Positions 1-6,416 of a stretch of DNA of 7,642 nucleotides are shown piece by piece. The notes beneath the pieces are model-generated. The model saw nothing but the letters and a program-made list of their open reading frames with translations. It did not search any database and was not told the origin of the DNA. The stretch is taken from the NCBI GenBank assembly GCA_029932425.1, contig JAOZQC010000145.1, positions 1 to 7,642 of the forward strand, in the 5' to 3' direction. A program made the position numbers and the translations under genes. The first letter of the stretch is position 1, and the number at the start of each line of letters is the position of its first letter. The DNA comes from Planctomycetota bacterium (lineage in GTDB: Bacteria; Planctomycetota; JAJSAM01).

Positions 1-1
1 G

Positions 2-43
2 GAAGAAGTCCGGAGGATCGCGCCAGCGGTGGAGCCGCCTTGA
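2..43 (+). CDS. Possible 3' end of an upstream gene (partial)
   Basis: Reading frame 2 from the left edge gives a 13-residue tail, EEVRRIAPAVEPP, closed by TGA at 41-43. The gene would begin outside the window. The composition (acidic and basic helix-like start, GC-rich third positions) looks like a genuine C-terminus. It would leave an 80-bp spacer before the end of the convergent membrane-protein gene. Thirteen residues are too few to assign a family. Frames 1 and 3 are also open here because of the high GC, so the call is tentative. Confidence 0.3.
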   Translation, partial: EEVRRIAPAVEPP

Positions 44-123
44 CCGGAGGGCGACAGCGGCGCCGGCGCCGAAAGGGGCGGAAACCGCAAGGGTCACGAA
101 TCACTCACGCCTCCGTATGCAAC

Positions 124-1836
124 CTACTTGCGGAGGGCCTCGATCCGTTCCTCGAGGTCGATGATCCGCCGCGGGAGGTCGGGGACCTCCCGGTCCCAGC
201 CCAGGTCCAGCGCCCGGCGGGCGTTGAGGAGGGCCTCTTCCAGGCGGACGAGGACCCGCTTCCGATCCCGTTCCTTCGCGGCCAGCTCCTCCAGGGCCAG
301 GGCCGCGTTGTAGTAGGCGATGGCCGTGCCCAGGATGCGGATCGCCCGGTCCGCGAGACGGAGCGCCGCCTCCGGGCGTCTCTGGAGCAGGCGGGCGTTC
401 GCCGCCTTCGCCAGGGTCGTGCTGCCGAGCTCCCCGGGCGTGAGCCGGATCACGTCCCGGTAGAGCGCCACGAGCTCCTCCGCCTTCCGGACGGCGGCGT
501 CCGCGTGACGGTCCCGCTCCGCGAGGAGGGCGGCCCGCTCCGTGGGGAGCACCTTCTTCGCGGCCCGGTGGGCCTCCCACGCCCGGTCCAGCTCCTCCGC
601 CGCCTCGAAGGCCAGGCTCCGGGGAGTCCGCGCCACCCGGGCCGTGGCCGCCCACAGCGCGCCGTCGCTCCGCCAGTCGAAGCACCGGGCGAAGGTCAGG
701 ACCAGGAAGCACGCGAGCACCGCCCAGGAGAGCCGGGACCGGGAGAGCAGGCATCCCCCGGCCACCGCCACCCCCACCAGGGGGACGTAGAGGAACCGCT
801 CCGCGGTGGGGATCCCGATGGGCCGGACGAGGTTGCTGGCGGGGAGCAGGGCGGCGAGGAACCAGAGGGCCATGAACCGGGTGGGGCGGCCCCCGGCCCG
901 GCAGGCCAGGGCCAGGAGCAGGAGGACGACCAGGGAGACCGCGGCCCCCGGGTCCAGCGCGGGGGTGGCGGGCACGTGGTAGTCGACCACCAGGCTCACG
1001 GGGAAGACGATCCGGTGCACGTAGAGGAGGAACCCCTTCGACATGGTGAGGAGGTTGGCCCCGTAGCTCCCGCCCCAGAAATGGGGCAGGTGGCCGAAGC
1101 CGCCCGGCCGCCCTCCCGCGATGAAGAGGTACCAGAGCGCCACGTAGGCCAGGACGACGCCGGCGTAGATCCCGATCCAGCGCCGCCTCGCCCGCGGGTC
1201 TCCGGCCGCGTCCCCCCCCGCCGCGGCCCTCCCCCGGAACCGGTCCGAGAGCCAGGCGAGGGCCGGGAACACCACGGCCTCCTCCTTCGCCAGCAGGGCC
1301 AGGACCAGGACGCCGAGGGCCGGGAGCCTCCGCCCGTCGAGGTGGAGAAGGAGCGCGAGGAGGAGGAGGACGAGGACCATCACGTCGCCCCGGCTGGTGA
1401 TCCAGGCCACGGCCTCCGTGTTCACGGGGTGGAGCGCGAAGACGAGGGCCCCGGCCGCGGCGGCGCCGGGCCGGTCCGGGAGGAGCCGCCGGATCAGGGA
1501 GAAGACGAGGAGCGCGGCCGCCACGTGGTAGAGGAGGTTCCGGAGATGGAAGAACCAGGGGCGCCCGCCGGAGATCGCCCAGTCGATCGCGAAGTCGAGG
1601 GTCCGGAGCGGCCGGTAGATGCCCTCCGTGCCCACGGAGGCGAGGGTGGCGGGGTCCGTGAAGTAGCGGGCGGCGTTCCGCAGGGAGAGCTCGTGGACGG
1701 CGGGGTTCTTCTCCACGAAGCGGTGGTCGTCGTAGGTGAAACCGCCCGCGAGGGAGGGGAGGTAGGCGAGGAAGGCCAGGGCGGCGACGGCGAGGCGCGC
1801 GCGCCGGGGCGGCAGGGAAAAGGGGGACCCGGCCAT
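124..1836 (-). CDS. TMTC/DUF1736-like multi-pass membrane protein with TPR-like C-terminal region (putative glycosyltransferase)
   Basis: This is a 570-residue polytopic membrane protein starting at ATG 1836, with no clear Shine-Dalgarno. The first transmembrane helix (about 14-31) is followed by an Asp-Asp pair in YDDHRFV (35-41), then GIYRPLRTL (72-80). Next come a Trp-rich stretch and HPVNTEAVAWITSRGD (136-151). These elements are characteristic of the TMTC family and its bacterial homologues. A DUF1736-like stretch with LVVDYH lies near 281-286. Roughly nine or ten hydrophobic segments fill residues 14-385. The rest (about 390-570) is helical, Ala/Leu/Arg-rich and TPR-like. Eukaryotic TMTCs are O-mannosyltransferases (GT-C fold), where the early acidic pair is thought to be catalytic. 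Transfer of a sugar from a lipid-linked donor on the outer face of the membrane is therefore plausible but inferred. It is shorter than eukaryotic members because the TPR region is small. Confidence 0.8.
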   Translation of the reverse strand: MAGSPFSLPPRRARLAVAALAFLAYLPSLAGGFTYDDHRFVEKNPAVHELSLRNAARYFTDPATLASVGTEGIYRPLRTLDFAIDWAISGGRPWFFHLRNLLYHVAAALLVFSLIRRLLPDRPGAAAAGALVFALHPVNTEAVAWITSRGDVMVLVLLLLALLLHLDGRRLPALGVLVLALLAKEEAVVFPALAWLSDRFRGRAAAGGDAAGDPRARRRWIGIYAGVVLAYVALWYLFIAGGRPGGFGHLPHFWGGSYGANLLTMSKGFLLYVHRIVFPVSLVVDYHVPATPALDPGAAVSLVVLLLLALACRAGGRPTRFMALWFLAALLPASNLVRPIGIPTAERFLYVPLVGVAVAGGCLLSRSRLSWAVLACFLVLTFARCFDWRSDGALWAATARVARTPRSLAFEAAEELDRAWEAHRAAKKVLPTERAALLAERDRHADAAVRKAEELVALYRDVIRLTPGELGSTTLAKAANARLLQRRPEAALRLADRAIRILGTAIAYYNAALALEELAAKERDRKRVLVRLEEALLNARRALDLGWDREVPDLPRRIIDLEERIEALRK

Positions 1837-1879
1837 GGCGCGGGACCGTATCAGAGGGCGGGAAACGCCGGAAAGGGAA

Positions 1880-1907
1880 TTCGCCGGTGCCGGGATGCGT
1901 CTAGGAT
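1880..1907 (+). promoter_or_regulatory. Weak sigma70-like promoter candidate in the divergent spacer
   Basis: The 134-bp spacer (1837-1970) separates the divergent membrane-protein and exported-protein genes and must hold signals for both. On the plus strand TAGGAT (1902-1907, 4 of 6 matches to TATAAT) has a poor -35 match, TTCGCC (1880-1885), 16 bp upstream. It would give a 5' leader of about 55 nt before ATG 1971. The same CTAGGAT heptamer occurs upstream of the tRNA. I see no convincing promoter for the minus-strand gene. Confidence 0.25.
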
Positions 1908-1970
1908 AGGGGAGGTTCCGGGCGGTGGAGCCGGGAGGGGGGCTCCCATTCCCCAGGGAAAGCGACGAAC

Positions 1971-4019
1971 ATGACTGAAGCGATCTTCATCAAGCGGAAG
2001 AGCCGGTGGCCCCGGAGGGGGATCTACCTTCTCCTCTTCCTTTTCGGGCTCTACGTGCTGTTCGGAATCGCCTTCTTCTGGCCTCACGAGGGCTCCGTGG
2101 ACCATCTCGAGGAGCTCCTGCCGAGCAGCGTCTCCTACTTCGTGCACTGCACCTTCGGGGACCTGCGGAAGAGCCCGGTCTTCCGGAAGCACGTCCTGGA
2201 GAGTCCCCTCCGGCCGCGGGCCGAGGAATCCCTGGGCCTCGCGGAGTACCTCTACCCGGTGATCCGGGACCTGGAGCAGAGGATCAACGAGTCCGTGCCG
2301 GGGATCCTCGGGAAGTTCTCCCTCCTCGACGACCTGGCGGGCCGGGAGGTGGTGATCGCGGGCAACTTCACGGGCGCCGGGGGGACGGTGGGGGACCGCG
2401 TCAAGAACTCCCCCTTCGTGGTGCTCACGCGCATCTCGTTCAAGGCGCGCTTCATGTCCGTGCTGAAGTACGGCTTCGTCCGCGAGCGGATCCCGGGCCT
2501 CACCGCGCACCGGGACTTCTACGAGTACGAGCTGCCCGAGGGGGCCTACGAGCCGGGGGCCCCGGAGAACGCCCGGTACCGCTTCTTCGCCCGCTTCAAG
2601 GACGTGCTCGCGGTGTCCAACGACCGCAAGCTCATGGAGGCGGTGGTCCACTTCGGCACCGCCCGCGGCCACTCCGAGGAGAAGCTCCCCCGCGACTACT
2701 ACTTCTACTGGGACGTGCGCCGCCCCCCCGCGGACCCCGGGGTGCACGCCTGGTTCCGGATCCGGGAGATCGACCAGGAGCTCGGCAACGCCTTCGAGGA
2801 GCCCGGAGAGGAGCGGTCGGGCCGGCTCCAGGACTTCGTCCGGGCACTGTTCCCGGTGTTCTACACCCGGACCCTCACCCTGAACGTGGGCGTGCAGGGC
2901 GAGGACACCCTGCCGATCACGGGTTCGATCCGCCTGCGGAAGGAGTTCCCCCGGCCCCTGGCCTGCATCGACGACTTCCACCACGTGCGCTGCGAATCCC
3001 TGCGCGGGCCGGTGGAGAAGCTGGCCGCGGAGATCCCCGCGGACGGCACCTTCGCCGCGGGCTGGCTCCGCATGAGCGTGCGCAACTTCGTGCTCACCTC
3101 CTACATGGCGGCGGGGCCCACGGTGCTGGCCGCGCTGTTCGGGCCGGGCGGGGGCGCGGAGGGCTCGAGCTGGGACCGGGACCGGGCGGCGAGCCAGCTC
3201 GGGGACTTCTTCGAGGAGGGGGTGGGGATCGCCATGGCCCGCCTGCCCGAGGTGGACGAGTTCGACCTCGACGACTACGACACGGAGGACCCGCTCCCCA
3301 AGGCCGCCGTCACCCTCTTCCTCGGGATCAAGCCGCAGCTCGAGCCCCGGGACCTCACGCTCTTCTTCGAGAGGAACCACGGGGAGTACGGCCTCCCGGA
3401 GCCGAAGAAGATCGAGACGAAGGCGGGCACGATCTACTCCTTCGGCCGGGCCGGGGATCACTCCCTGGCTCTCATCGAACCCGCCTTCGCGGTCTCCGGC
3501 CACCGATTCGTGTGGTCCACGAACGCGGGGGAGCTGCGGCGCGTGCTCGCCGCGCTGGCGGGCCGGGGCCGGACCCTGGCCGACGCCCCGGCCTTCCGGG
3601 CCGCCCTGGCGCAGGCCCACGAGAAGGGGAACCTCTTCCTCTTCGTGAGCGGGGAGAAGCTCCGCCCGTGGCTCCTGGACCAGCGCTGGGAATACGCCTG
3701 GGACGCCTCCGCCTTCGACCGGGAGGAGTACCGCAAGGAGGAGTTCCTCCGGATCAGCGAGCAGCACCCGGACTGGGACCGCAAGCGGGTGGCCAAGGAG
3801 CGCGACCGGCGGATGCAGCGCCGCCTCCGCCGCCAGCGAGAGGAGGACTTCCCCGCCGCCCTGCGCCGCTACCGCTCGCTGCTCTTCTGGGCCGAGCCCC
3901 TCGACTGGGCGGTCCTCTCCACGAACGTGGACGGCAACGACCCCGGCCAGTTCCTGGCCCTGAAGGGAGCGATCCGCCTCCGGCCGGTGAAGGAGGAAGA
4001 CGGCGAGCCCACGCGGTAG
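1971..4019 (+). CDS. Large N-terminally anchored exported protein of unknown function (faintly DUF3352-like)
   Basis: This is a 682-residue protein that I do not recognise as a named family. The N-terminus is basic (KRKSRWPRR, residues 8-16) and is followed by one hydrophobic helix (about 17-37). That predicts a signal anchor with the remainder outside the cytoplasm. Two segments share a theme of a strand, an 'own value' phrase and a helix: around SNDRKLMEAVVHF (near 215-228) and STNAGELRRVLAAL (near 515-530). This loosely recalls DUF3352-type exported proteins, which is a weak inference. An acidic patch lies near 426-442 (PEVDEFDLDDYDTED) and a strongly charged Arg/Glu-rich helical stretch near 584-630. 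No catalytic motif is apparent. The start is supported by AGGGA at 1955-1959 and by the position of the anchor. It is divergent from the membrane-protein gene and convergent with the ATPase operon. Confidence 0.75.
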   Translation: MTEAIFIKRKSRWPRRGIYLLLFLFGLYVLFGIAFFWPHEGSVDHLEELLPSSVSYFVHCTFGDLRKSPVFRKHVLESPLRPRAEESLGLAEYLYPVIRDLEQRINESVPGILGKFSLLDDLAGREVVIAGNFTGAGGTVGDRVKNSPFVVLTRISFKARFMSVLKYGFVRERIPGLTAHRDFYEYELPEGAYEPGAPENARYRFFARFKDVLAVSNDRKLMEAVVHFGTARGHSEEKLPRDYYFYWDVRRPPADPGVHAWFRIREIDQELGNAFEEPGEERSGRLQDFVRALFPVFYTRTLTLNVGVQGEDTLPITGSIRLRKEFPRPLACIDDFHHVRCESLRGPVEKLAAEIPADGTFAAGWLRMSVRNFVLTSYMAAGPTVLAALFGPGGGAEGSSWDRDRAASQLGDFFEEGVGIAMARLPEVDEFDLDDYDTEDPLPKAAVTLFLGIKPQLEPRDLTLFFERNHGEYGLPEPKKIETKAGTIYSFGRAGDHSLALIEPAFAVSGHRFVWSTNAGELRRVLAALAGRGRTLADAPAFRAALAQAHEKGNLFLFVSGEKLRPWLLDQRWEYAWDASAFDREEYRKEEFLRISEQHPDWDRKRVAKERDRRMQRRLRRQREEDFPAALRRYRSLLFWAEPLDWAVLSTNVDGNDPGQFLALKGAIRLRPVKEEDGEPTR

Positions 4020-4041
4020 GGGGCCTGGCCATCTCCCTCGC

Positions 4042-4068
4042 GGGCGCGGGCGCGCCCGGTCCGCGCCC
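4042..4068. terminator. GC-rich hairpin between convergent genes
   Basis: GGGCGCGG (4042-4049) and CCGCGCCC (4061-4068) form a perfect 8-bp stem with an 11-nt loop. It sits in the 74-bp spacer between the two convergent stop codons. An alternative hairpin (4042-4047 with 4052-4057) competes for the same left arm. No T-tract follows on either strand, so this is not a canonical intrinsic terminator. Position alone suggests a bidirectional transcription barrier. Confidence 0.35.
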
Positions 4069-4093
4069 CTTCCGGCGCGGGCCGCGAACGATC

Positions 4094-4687
4094 TCAGGCG
4101 ATCCGGGCGATCCGTTCCACGAAGGCCCGGGCCCAGTCTGCGAGGGAGCGGTTCGGGGCGTGAAGGAGGTCCATCCGGGCCACGATCTCGGGGGCGTACT
4201 CGAAGCCGGACCGGGGAAGATGTCCCCCGCACCCCTCGTGGATGAGCCGGCCCAGGGCCTCCTTCGCACTCCTCTCGGAGCGGGGGTTCGGCCACTCGGC
4301 GAGCTTCCGGAACCGGCCCCCGGTGCCCTCCGAGATCCCCGCTGCGAAGCTCGTGGGATCGCAGAGGAGCCAGGCCTCCACGCTGGGCGCGGCCACGGCG
4401 GGAAGGAGACCGGGATCGCGCCCGCCGAGGAAGGTCTCGAGTGCCCGCGCCTTCCGGCGGTGAGTGACGGGCTTTCCTTCGATCTTGGCATCCGCCGCGA
4501 CCACCACCAGGGCGCATTCGGAACGGATCGCGGGGTAGACGTCTCGGAGTCGCCTCCCGCGGCATCCCCGGATCTTCTCGATCCGGAGGAGCTCCACGGC
4601 GCCCGGTCCGGCGAGTTTCCCGATGGCGGGCCTCAGGAAGTCCACGAGCCGGATGTCCTCCGCGATGATCCCGAGGGAAACGGCCAC
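4094..4687 (-). CDS. Small Toprim/DUF4276-RloB-like protein, putative nuclease effector paired with the ATPase
   Basis: This is a 197-residue cytosolic protein. The GTG at 4685-4687 is chosen as the start because GGAGG (4695-4699) lies 7 nt upstream and translation then begins with a hydrophobic strand leading to the acidic motif. Visible motifs are GIIAEDIRL (6-14, Glu10), the strand ALVVVAADAK (59-68, Asp66), and PSVEAWLLCDP (101-111). A C-terminal MDLLHAPNRSLADW segment recalls the 'APHMDP..NRS.SF' end of DUF4276 proteins. This Glu / Asp strand / EAW order is that of Toprim-fold proteins such as DUF4276 and RloB, which commonly accompany an ATPase in phage-defence loci. The usual second Asp of the D-x-D motif is Lys68 here. 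It starts 2 bp after the ATPase stop, so translational coupling is likely. Nuclease activity and defence are inferred, not shown. Confidence 0.72.
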   Translation of the reverse strand: MAVSLGIIAEDIRLVDFLRPAIGKLAGPGAVELLRIEKIRGCRGRRLRDVYPAIRSECALVVVAADAKIEGKPVTHRRKARALETFLGGRDPGLLPAVAAPSVEAWLLCDPTSFAAGISEGTGGRFRKLAEWPNPRSERSAKEALGRLIHEGCGGHLPRSGFEYAPEIVARMDLLHAPNRSLADWARAFVERIARIA

Positions 4688-4689
4688 GC

Positions 4690-5985
4690 TCAGGCCTCCG
4701 TGGCGGCGGCCACGGCGCCGTCGAGGACCCGGCGGACCTCCTTCTCGAAGAACAGGTTGTCGGGGTCCAATTCGAGCCGGCGGAAGCGTGTACCCCGGCG
4801 CTCGTTCCAGGTGCAGGTCACCAGGTTCTCGGGGAAGAGGTCGCAGACGTGGGTGGAGTGGGTGGTGAGGAGGAACTGCATCCCCTCGGGGCGGACCTCC
4901 ACGGCGTCGCGGATGATACGGGCGATCAGGTCGAGCCGGGCCGGGTTGACCCCGTTCTCGGGCTCCTCGTAGACCACGAGGGAGGGGGGCTCGGGCGCCA
5001 CCGCGATGCCGAGGATGCAGAGCAGGCGGAGCGTGCCCTCGGAGAGGAGCCGGACGGGGTATTCCGCCCCGTCCGCGGAGATGCTCACGATCTCGAGGAT
5101 CCCCTCGCGCACGTCCACCCGGAGGTCCCGGATGCCGGGGACGATCTCCCCCAGGTTGCGGACGATCCCCCGGAGGGTCATCGGGTGGCTCTCCTGCAGG
5201 TAGTAGTAGTAGGGAGCGAGGAGCTCGCCGGAACGGCCCGGGCCCGGCGCGCTCTGGACGGCCGTGTCCGCGCGCATCCGGGTGGGCTCCACGTAATACA
5301 CGCGCCAGGAGGCGATCTCCTTCGCCGCCGCCACCACGTGGGGGTGGTACACGGGGTCCGACAACTCCGACAGGAGGGTCCGGACCCGCCCGGTCTCGAA
5401 GTAGCGCGGGTGGCTCTGCCGCTCCACCCGGGCGATGAAGCGGTCGGCGCCCCCCACGCGCTTTCGTTCGATGAACGGGGCCCGGGCCCGCTCCTCCTTG
5501 GGCTCCAGGTCGCGGCGGAGGGCCCGGAGGGACTCGTCGGTGACGTAGAGATCCCCGCTCCGCGGGTGCAGGGTGATCCGGACCTCGTAGCGGAGGCGGG
5601 TCTCCGTCACCCGGGTGTACGCCGCCTTGGTGCCGGCGACCCGCTCCCGCTCTTCCAGGAGGGCGTTCACCTCGCTCACGATCCGGGGGTGGATCTCCAT
5701 GTCCACCTGGACGGAGAAGCTGAGATCGTCCCCGCTCACGAGATGGGTGTACGCGTCCCTCCCGAACCCCGTCCTGGAGAAGAAGGCCTCGAGGGGTCGG
5801 CCCCGGTGTCCCCGGAAGGCTTCGCGCACGCTGTCCCGCAGGACCAGCCGCGAGAGAAGATCGACGAGGTCGAGCAGGTTGCTCTTCCCCGCCCCGTTCG
5901 GCCCGAACACCACGGTGAGGGGGGCCAGCTCGATCGAGCAGTCGGCGAGGGACTTGTATCCCCTGATGCGCATCCGGTGGATCAT
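4690..5985 (-). CDS. ABC/SMC-like AAA family ATPase (AAA_21/OLD-type), partner of the downstream Toprim-like protein
   Basis: This is a 431-residue cytosolic ATPase. It opens with the family-typical MRIRGYKSLADCSIEL strand and Walker A GPNGAGKSN (28-36). Its ABC-type signature is LLSEGTLRLL (313-322), the Walker B is LVVYEEPENG (336-345, catalytic Glu341), and the switch histidine sits in LLTTHSTH (372-379). The middle (about 75-260) is a family-variable insertion with charged helices and a run of four Tyr. The whole chain is ATPase, with no Toprim domain at the C-terminus, unlike single-chain OLD nucleases. The Toprim-like function instead appears to be supplied by the gene 2 bp downstream. 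ATG 5985 has only a weak upstream GAG, so Met5 is an alternative start. Such ATPases dimerise around ATP and act as sensors or regulators in OLD, Gabija, PARIS and AbiL-type modules. That role is inferred here. Confidence 0.88.
   Translation of the reverse strand: MIHRMRIRGYKSLADCSIELAPLTVVFGPNGAGKSNLLDLVDLLSRLVLRDSVREAFRGHRGRPLEAFFSRTGFGRDAYTHLVSGDDLSFSVQVDMEIHPRIVSEVNALLEERERVAGTKAAYTRVTETRLRYEVRITLHPRSGDLYVTDESLRALRRDLEPKEERARAPFIERKRVGGADRFIARVERQSHPRYFETGRVRTLLSELSDPVYHPHVVAAAKEIASWRVYYVEPTRMRADTAVQSAPGPGRSGELLAPYYYYLQESHPMTLRGIVRNLGEIVPGIRDLRVDVREGILEIVSISADGAEYPVRLLSEGTLRLLCILGIAVAPEPPSLVVYEEPENGVNPARLDLIARIIRDAVEVRPEGMQFLLTTHSTHVCDLFPENLVTCTWNERRGTRFRRLELDPDNLFFEKEVRRVLDGAVAAATEA
4695..4699 (-). 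promoter_or_regulatory. Ribosome binding site that fixes the GTG start of the Toprim-like gene
   Basis: GGAGG on the minus strand lies inside the last codons of the ATPase gene and 7 nt before the GTG start at 4687. It supports that start in a frame that is otherwise open far upstream through the whole ATPase gene, and it suggests coupled translation. Confidence 0.65.
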
Positions 5986-6038
5986 CTCGGGTACCGTCCA
6001 TGGCCCGGGGCCGGGGAGAGCGGCGGTCCGTTGCGGCG

Positions 6039-6044
6039 ATTGTA
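6039..6044 (-). promoter_or_regulatory. Probable -10 element of the ATPase/Toprim operon
   Basis: On the minus strand TACAAT (5 of 6 matches to TATAAT) lies 53 bp upstream of the ATPase ATG, in one of the few AT-containing stretches of the region. Transcription would start near 6032, giving a leader of roughly 47 nt. The sequence 17 bp further upstream (TTCCGG, 6067-6062) is a poor -35, so the promoter may depend on an activator or be weak. Confidence 0.4.
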
Positions 6045-6167
6045 TCCGGCGAGGGCCCCCGCCGGAAGGGCGCGGCCCGGTCCGAGCCCCCGGACGGGAC
6101 GGGGAGGGACCGGGCGCCGAGGGAAACCCCGGGGCCGCGGGTGGGCCGGGGGGCCGGGAAACTTTGT

Positions 6168-6195
6168 TTGAAGGAGGGAGCCCGGGGGCTAGGAT
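6168..6195 (+). promoter_or_regulatory. Probable sigma70-type promoter of tRNA-Leu
   Basis: TTGAAG (6168-6173, 4 of 6 to TTGACA) is separated by 16 bp from TAGGAT (6190-6195, 4 of 6 to TATAAT). Transcription would start near 6202, about 35 nt before the mature tRNA 5' end. The rest of the 5986-6236 spacer is GC-rich and holds no gene I can support. Confidence 0.4.
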
Positions 6196-6206
6196 TCCCC
6201 GCTTGC

Positions 6207-6227
6207 CGGGGCCGGCCCCCGGCCCCG
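6207..6227 (+). other. Strong GC hairpin in the tRNA-Leu 5' leader
   Basis: CGGGGCCGG (6207-6215) and CCGGCCCCG (6219-6227) form a perfect 9-bp all-G/C stem with a CCC loop. It ends 9 nt before the mature tRNA 5' end. In the precursor it would fold independently next to the RNase P cleavage site. A role in processing or in shielding the leader is possible, but composition alone makes GC hairpins common here. Confidence 0.4.
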
Positions 6228-6236
6228 CCGGACCGT

Positions 6237-6325
<89 letters not shown>

Positions 6326-6332
6326 TTCCCCC

Positions 6333-6345
6333 TCCCGTGTCGGGA
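6333..6345 (+). terminator. Small hairpin just downstream of the tRNA (weak terminator candidate)
   Basis: TCCCG (6333-6337), loop TGT, then CGGGA (6341-6345) makes a 5-bp stem 8 nt after the tRNA CCA end. No T-run follows. The nearest is TTTTT at 6384-6388, inside the larger inverted repeat downstream. It could mark the 3' trailer or a weak stop. Confidence 0.25.
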
Positions 6346-6370
6346 ACCTCCGTCCGCGATAAAGCAGCGA

Positions 6371-6416
6371 TGACCGGCACGGCTTTTTCACTTTTCCGAG
6401 ACATCTCTGCCGGTCA
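6371..6416. repeat. Inverted repeat with T-rich loop, flanked by short direct repeats
   Basis: TGACCGGCA (6371-6379) and TGCCGGTCA (6408-6416) are perfect 9-bp inverted copies separated by 28 bp that include TTTTT and TTTT tracts. An 8-bp direct repeat CAGCGATG occurs at 6365-6372 and 6415-6422, overlapping the outer ends. The element lies about 60 bp upstream of the kinase promoter candidate. It could be an operator for a dimeric regulator or an RNA hairpin. At 46 bp it is too small to be a functional insertion element. Confidence 0.45.

Noticed and set aside
59..70. Self-complementary GGCGCCGGCGCC as a terminator between the left-edge gene and the membrane-protein gene
   Set aside because: No T-tract and no loop of suitable size. 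Such palindromes are common by chance at this GC content.
40..1974. Plus-strand 644-codon open frame opposite the membrane-protein gene
   Set aside because: It is rich in Pro/Gly/Arg/Glu with no recognisable motif. It lies antisense to a gene with clear TMTC motifs and transmembrane helices. Open frames of this size are expected at such GC content.
1851..4565. Minus-strand 904-codon open frame antisense to the exported-protein gene
   Set aside because: Low-complexity composition without domains. It runs across the effector end and the convergent spacer, which is typical of a GC shadow.
2006..4972. Plus-strand 988-codon open frame
   Set aside because: An out-of-frame shadow of the exported-protein gene. 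It continues antisense through the effector into the ATPase gene and is Pro/Gly/Arg-rich with no motif.
4094..6001. A single 635-residue protein starting at 6001 and including the Toprim-like domain
   Set aside because: Its first two thirds are the ATPase gene read in the wrong frame and are low-complexity. The real effector begins at GTG 4687 with its own Shine-Dalgarno. I saw no slippery heptamer at the ATPase stop that would support a frameshifted fusion.
4849..6171. Plus-strand 440-codon open frame antisense to the ATPase gene
   Set aside because: The opposite strand carries intact Walker A, Walker B and signature motifs. This frame has none.
6371..6416. Miniature transposable element with terminal inverted repeats and target duplication
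   Set aside because: Only 46 bp with 9-bp ends, and the flanking duplication reduces to 4 bp outside the repeat. No second copy is seen in the window, so a regulatory hairpin or operator is simpler.
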